Source: UBA6663 sp044226485
GTDB taxonomy: Bacteria; Chloroflexota; Anaerolineae; Anaerolineales; UBA6663
DNA: 64,000 nucleotides
Direction: 5' to 3'
Assembly: GCA_044226485.1 (NCBI GenBank)
Contig: JBGAGY010000002.1
Location: forward strand, 248,001-312,000
Numbering within the stretch: the stretch's first letter is position 1; every line of letters starts with the position of its first letter. Positions 25,208 through 34,735 of this stretch are shown here, in pieces. The notes below the pieces were generated by a model. That model saw only the letters and a program-made list of their open reading frames with translations, searched no databases and was not told where the DNA came from. Made by a program: the position numbers and the translations under genes.

Positions 25208-25359
25208 CGGTTTTGGCGATCGACCTGTTTGAACTACACGGCTTCATTGCGGTTCGCGGTTGCTTCAACCACATGAGCCGATATTGAGGATCATCGCTGA
25301 CTTGGCGCCGGCGAGCCCGGTACAATCAGGGGCAACCCACGAACCCAAGCGGAGTATCC

Positions 25360-26547
25360 ATGACCCATCCACGCCTTGCCGAAGCTCAATCGATTCGCCC
25401 CTTCATCGTCGACCTGCGTCGACGCATCCACCGCCAGCCCGAGTTGGGCTTCGACGTGCACAAAACCGCCGCGCTGGTGGCCAGCACGTTGAGGGATCTG
25501 GGCGTCGAGGCTCAGACCGGCGTCGGCAAAACGGGCGTGGTGGGCTACATCGGCGACGGCGACGGCCCTGTCGTCGGCATCCGCGCCGACATGGACGCGC
25601 TGCCGATCCTGGAGGACACCGGGCTCGACTTCTCTTCTGAAGTTCCCGGAAAGATGCACGCCTGCGGCCATGACGCGCACACTGCCATGCTGCTCGGCGC
25701 TGCCAAGCTTCTCTCTTCCCAGCCGATCCGCGGTCAGATCCGGCTCTTCTTCCAGCCCTCCGAGGAGATCGCTGATGCTGAAGGCATCAGCGGCGCGCCG
25801 CGCATGATCGAGGACGGCGCGCTCAAGGGCGTCGATCGCGTGATCGCCCTGCATGTCGACGGCGAGAACTACGTCGGCACGATCGAGGTCGGCGCCGGCA
25901 AGGTCTCGGCGGCGGTCGACACGTTCTACGGCACCGTCATCGGCACCGGCGGCCACGGCGCCCGGCCTCAGGTTTCGATCGACCCGATCTGGTTGTCGAC
26001 TCAGGTGTTGAGCGCGTTGTTCGCCGTGCCGTCGCGACGGATCGACCCGTTCGAGCCCAACGTGTTGTCGATCGGCGTGGTGCGCGGCGGCGAGGCCTCC
26101 AACGTCATCCCGCGCTCGGTGTACATCGAGGGCACGCTGCGCAGCATGGATTCCGCAGTGCGTGAGCAGTTGCTGACCGAGGTCGAGCGCTGCTTCGGCC
26201 TGGCCAAGGCGCTGGGCGGCGACTACACGCTCAAGATCGAACGCGGCTACCCATCGATGCACAACAACGGCGATGTGGCGGCCATGATTCAGCAAACGAG
26301 CCGCGACCTGCTTGGCGAAGAGAGCCTCGTCACGTCGACGCCGACGATGGGCGCCGAGGACTTCAGCTATATGACCGAACTGGCTCCTGGCGCGATGTTC
26401 ATGCTCGGCATCCGCAAGCCGGGTGGCGACGCCAAGCGCGTTCACACGCCCGATTTCGTGATCGACGAGGACGCGCTCCCGATCGGTTCGGCGATGCTGG
26501 CCGAGACGGCGCTGCGCTTGCTCGAGGAGGCCCGCGGGGGGAAGTGA
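25360..26547 (+). CDS. M20-family amidohydrolase (N-acyl amino acid hydrolase type)
   Basis: 395 residues with GGAG five bases upstream of ATG. RADMDALPI and GKMHACGHDAHTAMLLGAA hold the first metal ligands; FFQPSEEI the Glu ligand and base; GTGGHGARPQ the lid-domain His; TPTMGAEDFSYM the last ligands. This fits M20D (IAA-amino acid hydrolase / hippurate hydrolase / N-acetyl-amino-acid deacetylase). The substrate class cannot be narrowed. It is cytoplasmic and transcribed alone; a terminator hairpin of the heptamer type follows it. Confidence 0.92.
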   Translation: MTHPRLAEAQSIRPFIVDLRRRIHRQPELGFDVHKTAALVASTLRDLGVEAQTGVGKTGVVGYIGDGDGPVVGIRADMDALPILEDTGLDFSSEVPGKMHACGHDAHTAMLLGAAKLLSSQPIRGQIRLFFQPSEEIADAEGISGAPRMIEDGALKGVDRVIALHVDGENYVGTIEVGAGKVSAAVDTFYGTVIGTGGHGARPQVSIDPIWLSTQVLSALFAVPSRRIDPFEPNVLSIGVVRGGEASNVIPRSVYIEGTLRSMDSAVREQLLTEVERCFGLAKALGGDYTLKIERGYPSMHNNGDVAAMIQQTSRDLLGEESLVTSTPTMGAEDFSYMTELAPGAMFMLGIRKPGGDAKRVHTPDFVIDEDALPIGSAMLAETALRLLEEARGGK

Positions 26548-26570
26548 CGGCAGATCGCTGACCGCGAACT

Positions 26571-26627
26571 GACGAAAGACGAAGGACGAAGGTTGTGTGA
26601 GACAACCTTCGTCCTTCTTTGTTGTGT
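26571..26627. terminator. Heptamer-based hairpin terminator (GACGAAG words)
   Basis: From 26571, GACGAAA is followed by two GACGAAG words and GTTGT, a five-base loop (26597-26601), ACAAC, CTTCGTC and CTTCTTT. The perfect core stem is 16 bp (26581-26596 with 26602-26617). A T-rich tail follows. It sits between convergent genes and probably terminates both. Confidence 0.85.
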
Positions 26628-27178
26628 CAGACGCCGCGATCGACCCGATAGTGATCGACTGAGAACGCGTAGAGCACTTTCGTCAGGAACAGCACAGCGA
26701 TGATCAGGGACGGCGTTGTGAAGCCGCCGAAACCGATCACGAGTGTGAGGCCGAGCACCCAGAGCACGGCTGCCACAAACGTCTGACGCGAGCGGCCGTG
26801 CAGCCCGTTCACGATCGCGGCACCCGCGATCGTATAGGCCCAGGCCAGGATGGCCGGCAAAAGATCCACAGATAACAGCCACGCGATCATCGGCAAATGG
26901 ACGTGGATGGCGATGAAGATCCAGCGATGACCGGGGCGTTGGGAGTAGTAGTCGTTTGTGCCGCGCGTGAAGTTGGCGACGCTGCCCGCCGCCACATCGA
27001 AACACAGCAGAAACGCCAGCAGACTCCGCCACCACGGCAGCCCTGACGTCCATGTTGGAAAGGCGAGGAAGAGGGCGCTGGCCACTGCCAGCCCGACCCC
27101 CAACACGGCGACGATCTCACCTGGAGATTGGCGCTCACCGAAGACGTCATGCAGGACAGCCGGCACTCGAATGGTCAT
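26627..27178 (-). CDS. Conserved integral membrane protein of unknown function
   Basis: 183 residues from ATG at 27178, choosing the start that gives a polar N-terminus (MTIRVPAVLHDVFGERQSPG) before the first helix. Five or six transmembrane segments. Conserved-looking polar residues sit between helices: FDVAAGSVANFTRGTNDYYS and HRWIFIAIHVHLPMIAW, with several His residues. I do not recognise the family. It lies downstream of the MFS gene, separated by a hairpin of the heptamer type. Confidence 0.65.
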   Translation of the reverse strand: MTIRVPAVLHDVFGERQSPGEIVAVLGVGLAVASALFLAFPTWTSGLPWWRSLLAFLLCFDVAAGSVANFTRGTNDYYSQRPGHRWIFIAIHVHLPMIAWLLSVDLLPAILAWAYTIAGAAIVNGLHGRSRQTFVAAVLWVLGLTLVIGFGGFTTPSLIIAVLFLTKVLYAFSVDHYRVDRGV

Positions 27179-27213
27179 GGTTGGAATTTGCCTGCAAGGG
27201 GATGCGCAGAACA

Positions 27214-27275
27214 GACGAACGACGGATGACGAAATCGAATGGCCACTCAAACTTCGTCATCCGTCGTGCGTCCTG
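27214..27275. repeat. Heptamer-based intergenic hairpin (GACGGAT words)
   Basis: Words GACGAAC, GACGGAT and GACGAAA occupy 27214-27234, then a 17-base loop, then CTTCGTC, ATCCGTC and GTGCGTC at 27252-27272. The core perfect stem is 15 bp (27219-27233 with 27253-27267). It lies between the MFS and membrane-protein genes, both on the minus strand. Confidence 0.8.
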
Positions 27276-27277
27276 CA

Positions 27278-28528
27278 TTACGCTGCGGCCGTCACCGCCT
27301 CGCCGCGTTTGACGCCGAGCATCAGCACCAGCGCGACGGCCAGGAAGATCGGGGCGACGATCATGATCAGGTTGTAGTTGTTGCCGGTCAACTGGATGAT
27401 CCAGCCGTTGACGTTCGGCCCCACGATGTTAGAAAGCGTCGAGAAGAGGTAGTACAGACCGGTGAAGGTGCCGATGCGGGCCGGCGTCGTCAGGTCCACC
27501 ACCATCGGCAGGGAGTTGATGTTGATCAACGCCCAGCCGGCGCCACCGGCCATCAGCATCAGGCCGACCACGGGCACCACGCCGAGCACAGGCAGCGTGA
27601 AGAGCGGCGTCGTCAGCGTTGCGGCCGACAGGAAGAACGTGCCCAGCATCATGGAGCCAAGGATCGCGATGCCGAGCACGATGGTCACGCGCCGCCCGAT
27701 GCTCGCGCCGATGTAGCCGGCCGGCAGGGCGAAGAGCACGAAGATCAACGATTGTTGTCCGGCGAGACGCACGGCGTCGGCTGCTTCGATACCCAGATGT
27801 CTGGTTGCGTAAAGCGTGAAGAACGCCTCGATGGCGGAATAGCCCAGGAACCAGAAGAAGATCGCGAGCAGGATGCGCAGGCCGCTCCGGTCCGGGTTGT
27901 CGAGCACCTCGCGCAGGCTGGCCAGCATCCCGGGGCCGCGCTCGACATCGGCGACCTCCTTGGGCTCACGAATGAACGCGAACACCAGCAGCGAGGCCAC
28001 GATCACGAGCACCGACCCGAGCCAGAACGGGTAAGCCGGGTTCAGCCGATAGAGCTGCGAGCCACCCAGCGTGGCGATGATGGCGCCGAGGCCGCCCATC
28101 AGGTTGATGATGCCGTTGGCCTGCGATCGCAGCGGCGACGGCGTGATGTCGGGCATGAGCGCCACAACCGGCGTGCGCCAGAAGGCCATGCTGAGCAGGA
28201 GCGTCGACGTGCAAGCGACGAAGAGCGGCAGCACCGACGCCAGCGGGATCAGGCCGAAGGCCAGCGCCCCGATCGGGGCGCCGATCAAGATGAAGGGCAT
28301 GCGCCGGCCGATAGGCGTGCGCAGCCGGTCTGACCAGGCGCCCACGGGCGGCTGGATGAAGAGCGCCGCCAGATTGTCGAGGGTCATGAAGAAGCCGATG
28401 ATGCCCGGCTCGAGGCCGAACTTCTCGGCCAGGAAGAGCGGCACAAAAGCGTTGTAGACCGCCCAGATGATGCTGACGCCGAAGAAACCGAAGCCCAATA
28501 AGAAGGTCTTGCCGTAATTCAACCGCAT
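27278..28528 (-). CDS. MFS transporter, SLC45-like (glycoside/sugar) type
   Basis: 416 residues from ATG at 28528, behind a G-rich ribosome-binding site. Twelve predicted helices. The N-terminal half has VPLFLAEKFGLEPGIIGFFM, LAALFIQPPVGAWSDRLRTP and GRRMPFILIGAPIGALAF, a pattern typical of the SLC45/SUC-type subfamily that imports disaccharides with protons. No sugar-metabolism gene is adjacent, so the substrate is open. Confidence 0.85.
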   Translation of the reverse strand: MRLNYGKTFLLGFGFFGVSIIWAVYNAFVPLFLAEKFGLEPGIIGFFMTLDNLAALFIQPPVGAWSDRLRTPIGRRMPFILIGAPIGALAFGLIPLASVLPLFVACTSTLLLSMAFWRTPVVALMPDITPSPLRSQANGIINLMGGLGAIIATLGGSQLYRLNPAYPFWLGSVLVIVASLLVFAFIREPKEVADVERGPGMLASLREVLDNPDRSGLRILLAIFFWFLGYSAIEAFFTLYATRHLGIEAADAVRLAGQQSLIFVLFALPAGYIGASIGRRVTIVLGIAILGSMMLGTFFLSAATLTTPLFTLPVLGVVPVVGLMLMAGGAGWALININSLPMVVDLTTPARIGTFTGLYYLFSTLSNIVGPNVNGWIIQLTGNNYNLIMIVAPIFLAVALVLMLGVKRGEAVTAAA

Positions 28529-28626
28529 ACTTGCCCCCCAGCGATGGTGTGAAGGCAAGTATACGCCGTGGTTGTATCGGTCATCGTTGGCTTGCAACAG
28601 ATTTCCTGCCCGATTTCCAAACAACC

Positions 28627-28706
28627 CGCGCCCCCGACCCTTCGACTGCGCGCGGACTGCGAGCCGTGGCGCAGCCGGCTTCCCGGCCGCGCTCCGCTCA
28701 GGGTGG
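28627..28706 (+). repeat. 80-bp intergenic repeat, copy 1
   Basis: Begins CGCGCCCCCGACCCTTCGAC and ends CCGCTCAGGGTGG. Its two ends are imperfect inverted repeats (CCCTTCGACTGCGCGCGG versus CCGCGCTCCGCTCAGGG). It differs from copy 2 at four positions. There is no ORF of its own; the strand is arbitrary. Confidence 0.85.
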
Positions 28707-28749
28707 TGGCGCTGTGGGTGGTGGGCTGTGGTCTGGTTTCACTCAGCCC

Positions 28750-28829
28750 CGCGCCCCTGACCCTTCGACTGCGCGCGGTCCGCGAGCCGTCGCGCAGCCG
28801 GCTTCCCGGCCGCGCTCCGCTCAGGGTGG
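28750..28829 (+). repeat. 80-bp intergenic repeat, copy 2
   Basis: Same length and orientation as copy 1, 43 bases after it, 76 of 80 positions identical. It shares the CCCTTCGACTGCGCGCGG start and CTCAGGGTGG end. Confidence 0.85.
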
Positions 28830-28865
28830 GGGGCGCTGCTTGGGTGAAAGCAAAAACACAGTGCC

Positions 28866-28945
28866 CCACCCTGAGCGGAGCGCGGGAAACGCATTGGCGG
28901 GAACAGAGCAAGACGTCCGCGCGCAGTCGAAGGGTCGGGGCGCGG
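28866..28945 (-). repeat. 80-bp intergenic repeat, copy 3, inverted
   Basis: Opposite orientation to copies 1 and 2. The outer 20-25 bases at each end are conserved (CCACCCTGAGCGGAGCGCG and CGCGCAGTCGAAGGGTC), while the middle 30 or so bases are different, yet the total length is still 80. The intergenic region from 28529 to 28998 (470 bases) holds these three repeats and no gene. Confidence 0.8.
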
Positions 28946-28998
28946 GGCCTGGTGCGGCGCGGGCTGAACTCAGCCCTGTCATCCCGTCGTCAGCCACC

Positions 28999-30189
28999 TC
29001 ACGCCGCGGCTTTCTGGAAGCGCCACACGGCCAGGCCGAAGAAGCCCGCGGCATAGGCCATCAACACGCCGACCGGCATCCAGGCCGACTCGAGCCCCTG
29101 GCCGCGGATGACGATGTTTTGCAGGCCGATCATGGCCCAGGTCGCCGGCAGCAGTTTGCCGATCGTGGCAAAGGCCTGGCCCGCGAACTCCAACGGGAAC
29201 CAGGTGCCGCCCATGGCGGAGAAAACGAACATGGCCAGCATCGAGAACAGCACAACCTGGTCATCGCTGCGCGCCAGCACTCCGATGAACAGACCCAAGC
29301 ACGCGACCCACAGGCCCAGCGCCATCGCGATCAACACCGTCGCGCCCGCGTCACGCAGATAGTTGACTCCCAGCAGGCCCTGGCCGAGCGCCACAAGCAA
29401 CAGGGTTTGCGCCAGGGTGACGGCGAACATCGCCAGCATGTGTCCAGCCACGACCTCCCACGGTCGCATCGACGTCGTCAACAGGCGCTGCAGGGTGCGA
29501 GTTTTGCGCTCCTGCACAAGGATCTGGGCCGACGACACCAGGCCCATGATCGCGAATTGCACGAGGATGCCTGGCGAGGCCTGGTTGTAGGGATTGCCTC
29601 CGAAGACAGCCTCGGGCTCCGGCGCGACGGCACGCTCGACGACCACGCGCTGTGTCCCGGCCTGCTTCCCCCAGGCCGACCACGCTGTCTCGAACGCCGC
29701 CATGGCGTCCGTCTGCGGCATCCTGTCGACGCTCAATTGCGCGATCTCGCGCGCGCTGAGCAACTCCGTCATCGTGATCTGAATGCTGCGATACAGCGCC
29801 TGTGTCGAAGGCGAAGCCGGATCCGCCATCAGCGTCAACGGCGCGGCGGGCTCATCCACGCCACCGAAAGCGGAAGGCACCGTGATGATCCCGGCCACTT
29901 CCTTGGCCTCCAGGGCGCGCCGCGCAGCGTCAGCATCCATGCGCATCACGTTGACAGTGTTCGACCCGGCCAAGCGTTCATAGAGCCGCCCGGCCCACAC
30001 CGACTCGGGCGTTTCGGCAACCCAGGCCGCCTTCAAGCGCGGATCCGCTTCAGCGCTGTTTTCGCTGCCGCGAAAGGCCAGGCCCATGAACAGCGTGAAC
30101 ACGATCGGCATCACCACAAGAAACAGCAACGACTTTCGATCGCGCACGATCTGATCGAGGTCCTTGAGAGCAAGAATGAAGAGACGCAT
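28999..30189 (-). CDS. ABC-2-type exporter permease, NatB/YhaP-like
   Basis: 396 residues from ATG at 30189 behind GGAG. First helix near residues 20-40, then a large extracytoplasmic domain of about 150 residues, then five helices in the C-terminal half (LVSSAQILVQERKTRTLQRL is the loop with coupling helix). This is the ABC-2 type with a big periplasmic insert (NatB). It follows the related permease gene at 30265 by 75 bases, on the same strand; both should use the ATPase at 31618. Confidence 0.88.
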   Translation of the reverse strand: MRLFILALKDLDQIVRDRKSLLFLVVMPIVFTLFMGLAFRGSENSAEADPRLKAAWVAETPESVWAGRLYERLAGSNTVNVMRMDADAARRALEAKEVAGIITVPSAFGGVDEPAAPLTLMADPASPSTQALYRSIQITMTELLSAREIAQLSVDRMPQTDAMAAFETAWSAWGKQAGTQRVVVERAVAPEPEAVFGGNPYNQASPGILVQFAIMGLVSSAQILVQERKTRTLQRLLTTSMRPWEVVAGHMLAMFAVTLAQTLLLVALGQGLLGVNYLRDAGATVLIAMALGLWVACLGLFIGVLARSDDQVVLFSMLAMFVFSAMGGTWFPLEFAGQAFATIGKLLPATWAMIGLQNIVIRGQGLESAWMPVGVLMAYAAGFFGLAVWRFQKAAA

Positions 30190-30264
30190 GGTTGAACTCC
30201 ATCGCATCGGCGCCTGGTGTCGGGCGATTGTGACTCGCCAGCCCATCACCAGGCGCTGATGTCT

Positions 30265-31533
30265 TTATGCGAATCGCCTTTGAATGCGCCAGGCTCCGAT
30301 CGCGAAGCAGGCGGCGCCGATGGCCAGCAGCACCAGGGTCGGTGCGACAAGCGTGGCCGGCCCTTGACCCGCCAGGGCGAGCTTCCAGGCTTTGATCACC
30401 CAGCCTTGAGGCGTGAAGTCGGCCAGTTGCGTGAAGATCTCGGGCAGCGAGCCGGCCCCGGTGAAGAGCCCGCCGAGCATGCCCATCGCGGTCAGGCCGC
30501 CGCCGATCACGGGCCCGGCCTGTTTGGACGTCTTCACGAACGCGATCAGCAGCACGCCCAGGCCCGTCGCGCCGGCCACCTGTCCGACCAGAGCCAGCGC
30601 CACGCTGGTGGGCTCGCCCCACTCGACACCGAAGACATAGTGCGTGGCGGTCAGGAGCACAAGGCCCTGCACGATCACGGAGACGAACACTGTCACGAAC
30701 TTCCCGGCCAGGATCGTGGTCTTGCGGGTCGGCGAGGAGAATAGCCGGGCCAGCGTGCCTTCCTCAGCTTCACGCAGCAACGAGATCATGGAAAACGCGC
30801 CGGTGAAGAAGGCGAAGAAGACCATCTGTCCGGCGGAGATCTGCGACATGATGATCTGCAACGTATCCTGGTTGGATCCCGTTGCCGCCGGCGCAACCTG
30901 CACCAGCGCCGCATCGCTGGTTTGATGCAGCATCGCCCGCTGTGTTTCGGCGTACCAGCTCGAGTACTGCGTCAGCAGGGTCGAGACATCCAGCGCGTTA
31001 GGGTCACGCCCCTCGGCGACCCAGCGCGCGTTCACGGTTTCGAGCGCGATCCGCCCGCCCTCGACCCCCTGGAGGAGCGAGTTCACCATGGCCTCGGCGA
31101 TCTGCGGCCCAACGGTCAGGGTCGGGTCGCTGATCACAGTGACGACGGCTTCACGACCTGCGAGGACGTCTGCCGTGAAACCGGTCGGCACGATCACGGC
31201 GACGCCGATCGTCTGTGCGTTCACGGCCGCGCGCGCCGCTGCCTCATCCGCGTAGTCGTTGGCCTTCAACCAACCGGACACGCTCGGGTCGACGAACAGA
31301 TCGTGCAGGGTCGCGCCCAGCGACTGGTCGAGGGGCACGCCGTCGGGCAGGGTATCCAGGTTAACCACCCCCACCTGAATCGCCTGTGGCGCTGGCTCGG
31401 CCCCATTCAGCCCTCCGAACGCGAAATAGATCAGCAGGATCAGCAGCAGCGGCGCACCCACCGTCATGCCGATGGCGAACCCGCTCCGCAGCGTCTGCTT
31501 CAGATCCTTCAGTGCGATGTCGATGACTCTCAT
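30265..31533 (-). CDS. ABC-2-type exporter permease, NatB/YhaP-like (paralogue)
   Basis: 422 residues from ATG at 31533. Same layout as the previous permease: helix at 20-40, extracytoplasmic domain about 45-220, five C-terminal helices with SMISLLREAEEGTLARLFSS as the coupling loop. An in-frame GTG nine bases earlier is an alternative start. The pair likely forms a heterodimeric exporter. The ATPase gene lies 84 bases upstream. Confidence 0.88.
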   Translation of the reverse strand: MRVIDIALKDLKQTLRSGFAIGMTVGAPLLLILLIYFAFGGLNGAEPAPQAIQVGVVNLDTLPDGVPLDQSLGATLHDLFVDPSVSGWLKANDYADEAAARAAVNAQTIGVAVIVPTGFTADVLAGREAVVTVISDPTLTVGPQIAEAMVNSLLQGVEGGRIALETVNARWVAEGRDPNALDVSTLLTQYSSWYAETQRAMLHQTSDAALVQVAPAATGSNQDTLQIIMSQISAGQMVFFAFFTGAFSMISLLREAEEGTLARLFSSPTRKTTILAGKFVTVFVSVIVQGLVLLTATHYVFGVEWGEPTSVALALVGQVAGATGLGVLLIAFVKTSKQAGPVIGGGLTAMGMLGGLFTGAGSLPEIFTQLADFTPQGWVIKAWKLALAGQGPATLVAPTLVLLAIGAACFAIGAWRIQRRFA

Positions 31534-31617
31534 GGTATCCACCCCCGGGACGACGATTGCCGAAAGGCATCAGGATCTTGCGATCCAGGCGCTCCCACGC
31601 AACGACAAGTGCCGCCC

Positions 31618-32562
31618 TTACGCATCTCGCAATGCCTTTCCCGTGAGCTTGAGGAACACGCTCTCGAGGTTGGGTTCGTTGATATCGACCGACGTGATGC
31701 GCGCACCGGCCTGAGTGGCGGCATCAAACAATCGCGGCAACACGACGTTTGAGTCGTCGACAAGGGCCGCGATCCGGCCGTCGGCCGAGTCGATGCGAGC
31801 CACTCCATCGATGGCCCGCCAGGCCGGCAGCACACGCTCGGGTTCGGCGTTCACGGTCAGGTCGATCCGCGTCTGTCCACCGACCTGATCGATCAATTCG
31901 TCGTGTGTGCCGCAGGCGATGATGCGGCCCTGATCCATAATCGCGATCCGGTCTGACAGTTCGGCGGCTTCTTCCATGTAGTGTGTGGTGTAGAGCACCG
32001 TCGCGCCCGCCGCGTTCAGGGCCTTCACGTGGTCGAGGATATGGCGGCGCGACTGCGGGTCGATGCCCACCGTCGGTTCATCCATGATCACGACTGAGGG
32101 GTCGTGCAGCAGCGCGGCGCCGATGTTGACCCTGCGCTTCATGCCGCCCGAGAACGTGCCGACGCGATCGCGTTGGCGACCGTTCAGCCCGATCGTCTCG
32201 AGAACGGCGTCGATCTTGTGGTTCAGCGCCGCTCCGCGCAGGCCGTACATCTTGCCCCAGAAGGTCAGGTTCTCACGCGCCGTCAGATCTGGATACAGCG
32301 CGATCTCCTGCGGCACGACGCCGAGGTGTGCCTTGGCCGCCTGCGAGTCGATCTTGAGCGAATGCCCCATGATCGCTGCCTCTCCCGAGGTTGGCTCGAT
32401 CAGGCCCGACAGGATCGAGATGGTCGTGCTCTTGCCGGCCCCGTTCGGACCCAGCAGGCTGAACACCTCGCCTTCGCGCGCCGCAAACGTGATCCCGGCG
32501 ACCGCCTGAACGGCGCCGAACGCTTTGTGAAGATCCCGCACATCGATCGCTGTCACAGTCAT
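31618..32562 (-). CDS. ABC-2-type exporter ATP-binding protein
   Basis: 314 residues from ATG at 32562; a GTG two codons later has better spacing from GGGAGGA and may be the real start. Walker A GPNGAGKST, signature FSGGMKRRV, Walker B VVIMDEPTVGIDPQSR, switch His TTHYMEEA. The C-terminal domain is typical of NatA/CcmA-like ATPases. It is the first gene of a three-gene exporter operon, divergent from a NarL-type two-component system across tandem palindromes at 32651-32677. Confidence 0.93.
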   Translation of the reverse strand: MTVTAIDVRDLHKAFGAVQAVAGITFAAREGEVFSLLGPNGAGKSTTISILSGLIEPTSGEAAIMGHSLKIDSQAAKAHLGVVPQEIALYPDLTARENLTFWGKMYGLRGAALNHKIDAVLETIGLNGRQRDRVGTFSGGMKRRVNIGAALLHDPSVVIMDEPTVGIDPQSRRHILDHVKALNAAGATVLYTTHYMEEAAELSDRIAIMDQGRIIACGTHDELIDQVGGQTRIDLTVNAEPERVLPAWRAIDGVARIDSADGRIAALVDDSNVVLPRLFDAATQAGARITSVDINEPNLESVFLKLTGKALRDA

Positions 32563-32650
32563 TCCTCCCGAAGGCGCGCTCCCATCGCGCACCGTCTCAG
32601 GCACGATACAGCCGGCGCGCGGCGGTTCCCAGTGTGCCTTCGGGAAGATG

Positions 32651-32677
32651 GGACAATGTCCATTCGGACACTGTCCG
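32651..32677. promoter_or_regulatory. Tandem palindromic operator between exporter and two-component operons
   Basis: GGACAATGTCC (32651-32661) and GGACACTGTCC (32667-32677) are two 5-1-5 palindromes with identical half-sites, centres 16 bases apart (about 1.5 helical turns). They sit in the divergent gap between the ATPase gene (minus) and the kinase gene (plus). The regulator may be the LuxR-type response regulator at 33925 or a TetR-type protein elsewhere. Confidence 0.65.
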
Positions 32678-32720
32678 TTTGCACACTGGCGGACCTTGGC
32701 GCTCCGGGCCAAAATGAGCC

Positions 32721-33923
32721 ATGACCTCGTCAAAGGCTTCTTCATCATTCAAGGCCCCCGGTGAGCGGGCTTTCTTCTTGTTCCTGACGCTCGTGCTGGT
32801 CGGCACCTACGCGTTTTCGGTGGCCGTCACGCCGGAACTGCGCGACCCGCTGAGGCTGGTCGCGCTCACCCTGGTGCTGCTCGTGCATCTAGGGTTGCAC
32901 TGGGGCCTTCAATTCGGGAAGGTGAAGCCCGCCCAATTCTGGCCGTACCTGCTGGTGCAGGGTCTCCTGGCTCTGGCGATCTCGTGGCTGTCGCTCAACG
33001 TTGCCTTGCTGTTCGGCGCGTTCATGGCCCTCATCGGCGAATCGGTGGGCATGTTCGGCGGCAGTTGGAAGCAGGCCGCCGGCGCTGTGCTGTACTTCGG
33101 CGCTCTGTTGATCATCGCTATCGGCCTGACGTACGGCTGGGAGGGGTGGCAGGGTTGGGCGCTTTCGGTCGGCCCGATGGCGCTGTTCGTCATCATCTAT
33201 GTCTCGCTCTACAGCCGGCAGGCTGAGGCGCGCGAACGAGCCCAGGCGCTCGCCCGCGAATTGGAGTCCGCCAATCGGCAGTTGAGCGAATACGCCAGCC
33301 GCGTCGAGGATCTGACCATCGCGGCCGAGCGGCAACGGATCGCGCGAGAATTGCACGACACCCTCTCACAGGGCCTGGCGGGCCTGATCCTCCAACTTGA
33401 GGCCGCCGACGCTCACCTCGGCAACCAGCACATCGACAAAGCCCGGGCCATCGTGACCGATGCCATGGCTCAGGCGCGTGTGACTCTGGCTGATGCTCGC
33501 AACGCCATCGATGACCTGCGCCAGCCGGCGCCCGACGATCTCGAGCAGGCCCTGTGTCGTGAGGCAACGCGCTTCGAACAGGCCACCGGCATCTCGACGG
33601 ATTGCCGGGTCGACGCCGGGCTCGATCCATCTGAAACCGTCACTGACGCTGCTCTGCGCATCGTGGCAGAAGCGCTCGCCAACGTGGCCCGACACGCCCA
33701 GGCGCACCATGTCGTGTTGACGGCCCGAGCCGAACACGCGTGGCTGGTCCTGTCGATCGAAGACGACGGCATCGGGTTCGATCCGACTGTCGAGCAGACG
33801 GGGCACTATGGCCTGATCGGCATCCGCGAGCGGGCCCGCCTGGCCGGAGGCCGCTTCGACGTGCACAGCCATCCGGGCGCCGGCACGACCATGAGCGTCA
33901 ACCTGCCACTGGGAGCCCACTGA
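32721..33923 (+). CDS. NarL-type membrane sensor histidine kinase
   Basis: 400 residues. Five or six transmembrane helices fill residues 15-165, followed by a short coiled coil. The HisKA_3 box ERQRIARELHDTLSQGLAG carries phospho-acceptor His212. The ATPase N-box LRIVAEALANVARHAQ and G-box IEDDGIGFDP are clear, and GLIGIRERARLAGG is the C-terminal hallmark. The multi-helix input resembles DesK, a membrane-state sensor. One base separates it from the response regulator gene. Confidence 0.92.
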   Translation: MTSSKASSSFKAPGERAFFLFLTLVLVGTYAFSVAVTPELRDPLRLVALTLVLLVHLGLHWGLQFGKVKPAQFWPYLLVQGLLALAISWLSLNVALLFGAFMALIGESVGMFGGSWKQAAGAVLYFGALLIIAIGLTYGWEGWQGWALSVGPMALFVIIYVSLYSRQAEARERAQALARELESANRQLSEYASRVEDLTIAAERQRIARELHDTLSQGLAGLILQLEAADAHLGNQHIDKARAIVTDAMAQARVTLADARNAIDDLRQPAPDDLEQALCREATRFEQATGISTDCRVDAGLDPSETVTDAALRIVAEALANVARHAQAHHVVLTARAEHAWLVLSIEDDGIGFDPTVEQTGHYGLIGIRERARLAGGRFDVHSHPGAGTTMSVNLPLGAH

Positions 33924-33924
33924 C

Positions 33925-34593
<669 letters not shown>

Positions 34594-34735
34594 ATCGCGC
34601 CAAGACACCGGCAAACAACTGGCTACGCCTGTCGCGTTTCGAGAAGGGGCAGCAGTGGACTCCGACCAAAGACCGACACCTTCTTCGGCGCCAGGGCCGA
34701 TGTCGAGTCGCATCTGATCCGCCATGATGGCCGGC

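Noticed and set aside
25291..26445. 384-codon minus-strand ORF opposite the M20 amidohydrolase
   Set aside because: Composition of a shadow frame; the amidohydrolase has all metal ligands.
28627..28945. Insertion sequence
   Set aside because: No transposase frame inside or beside the repeats, and the unit is only 80 bp.
28531..30195. 554-codon plus-strand ORF covering the 80-bp repeats and an ABC permease gene
   Set aside because: Antisense of a convincing permease; the repeat-derived N-terminus is low-complexity.
34594..34735. Small gene between the response regulator and the flavoprotein
   Set aside because: No open frame of useful length with a start signal.
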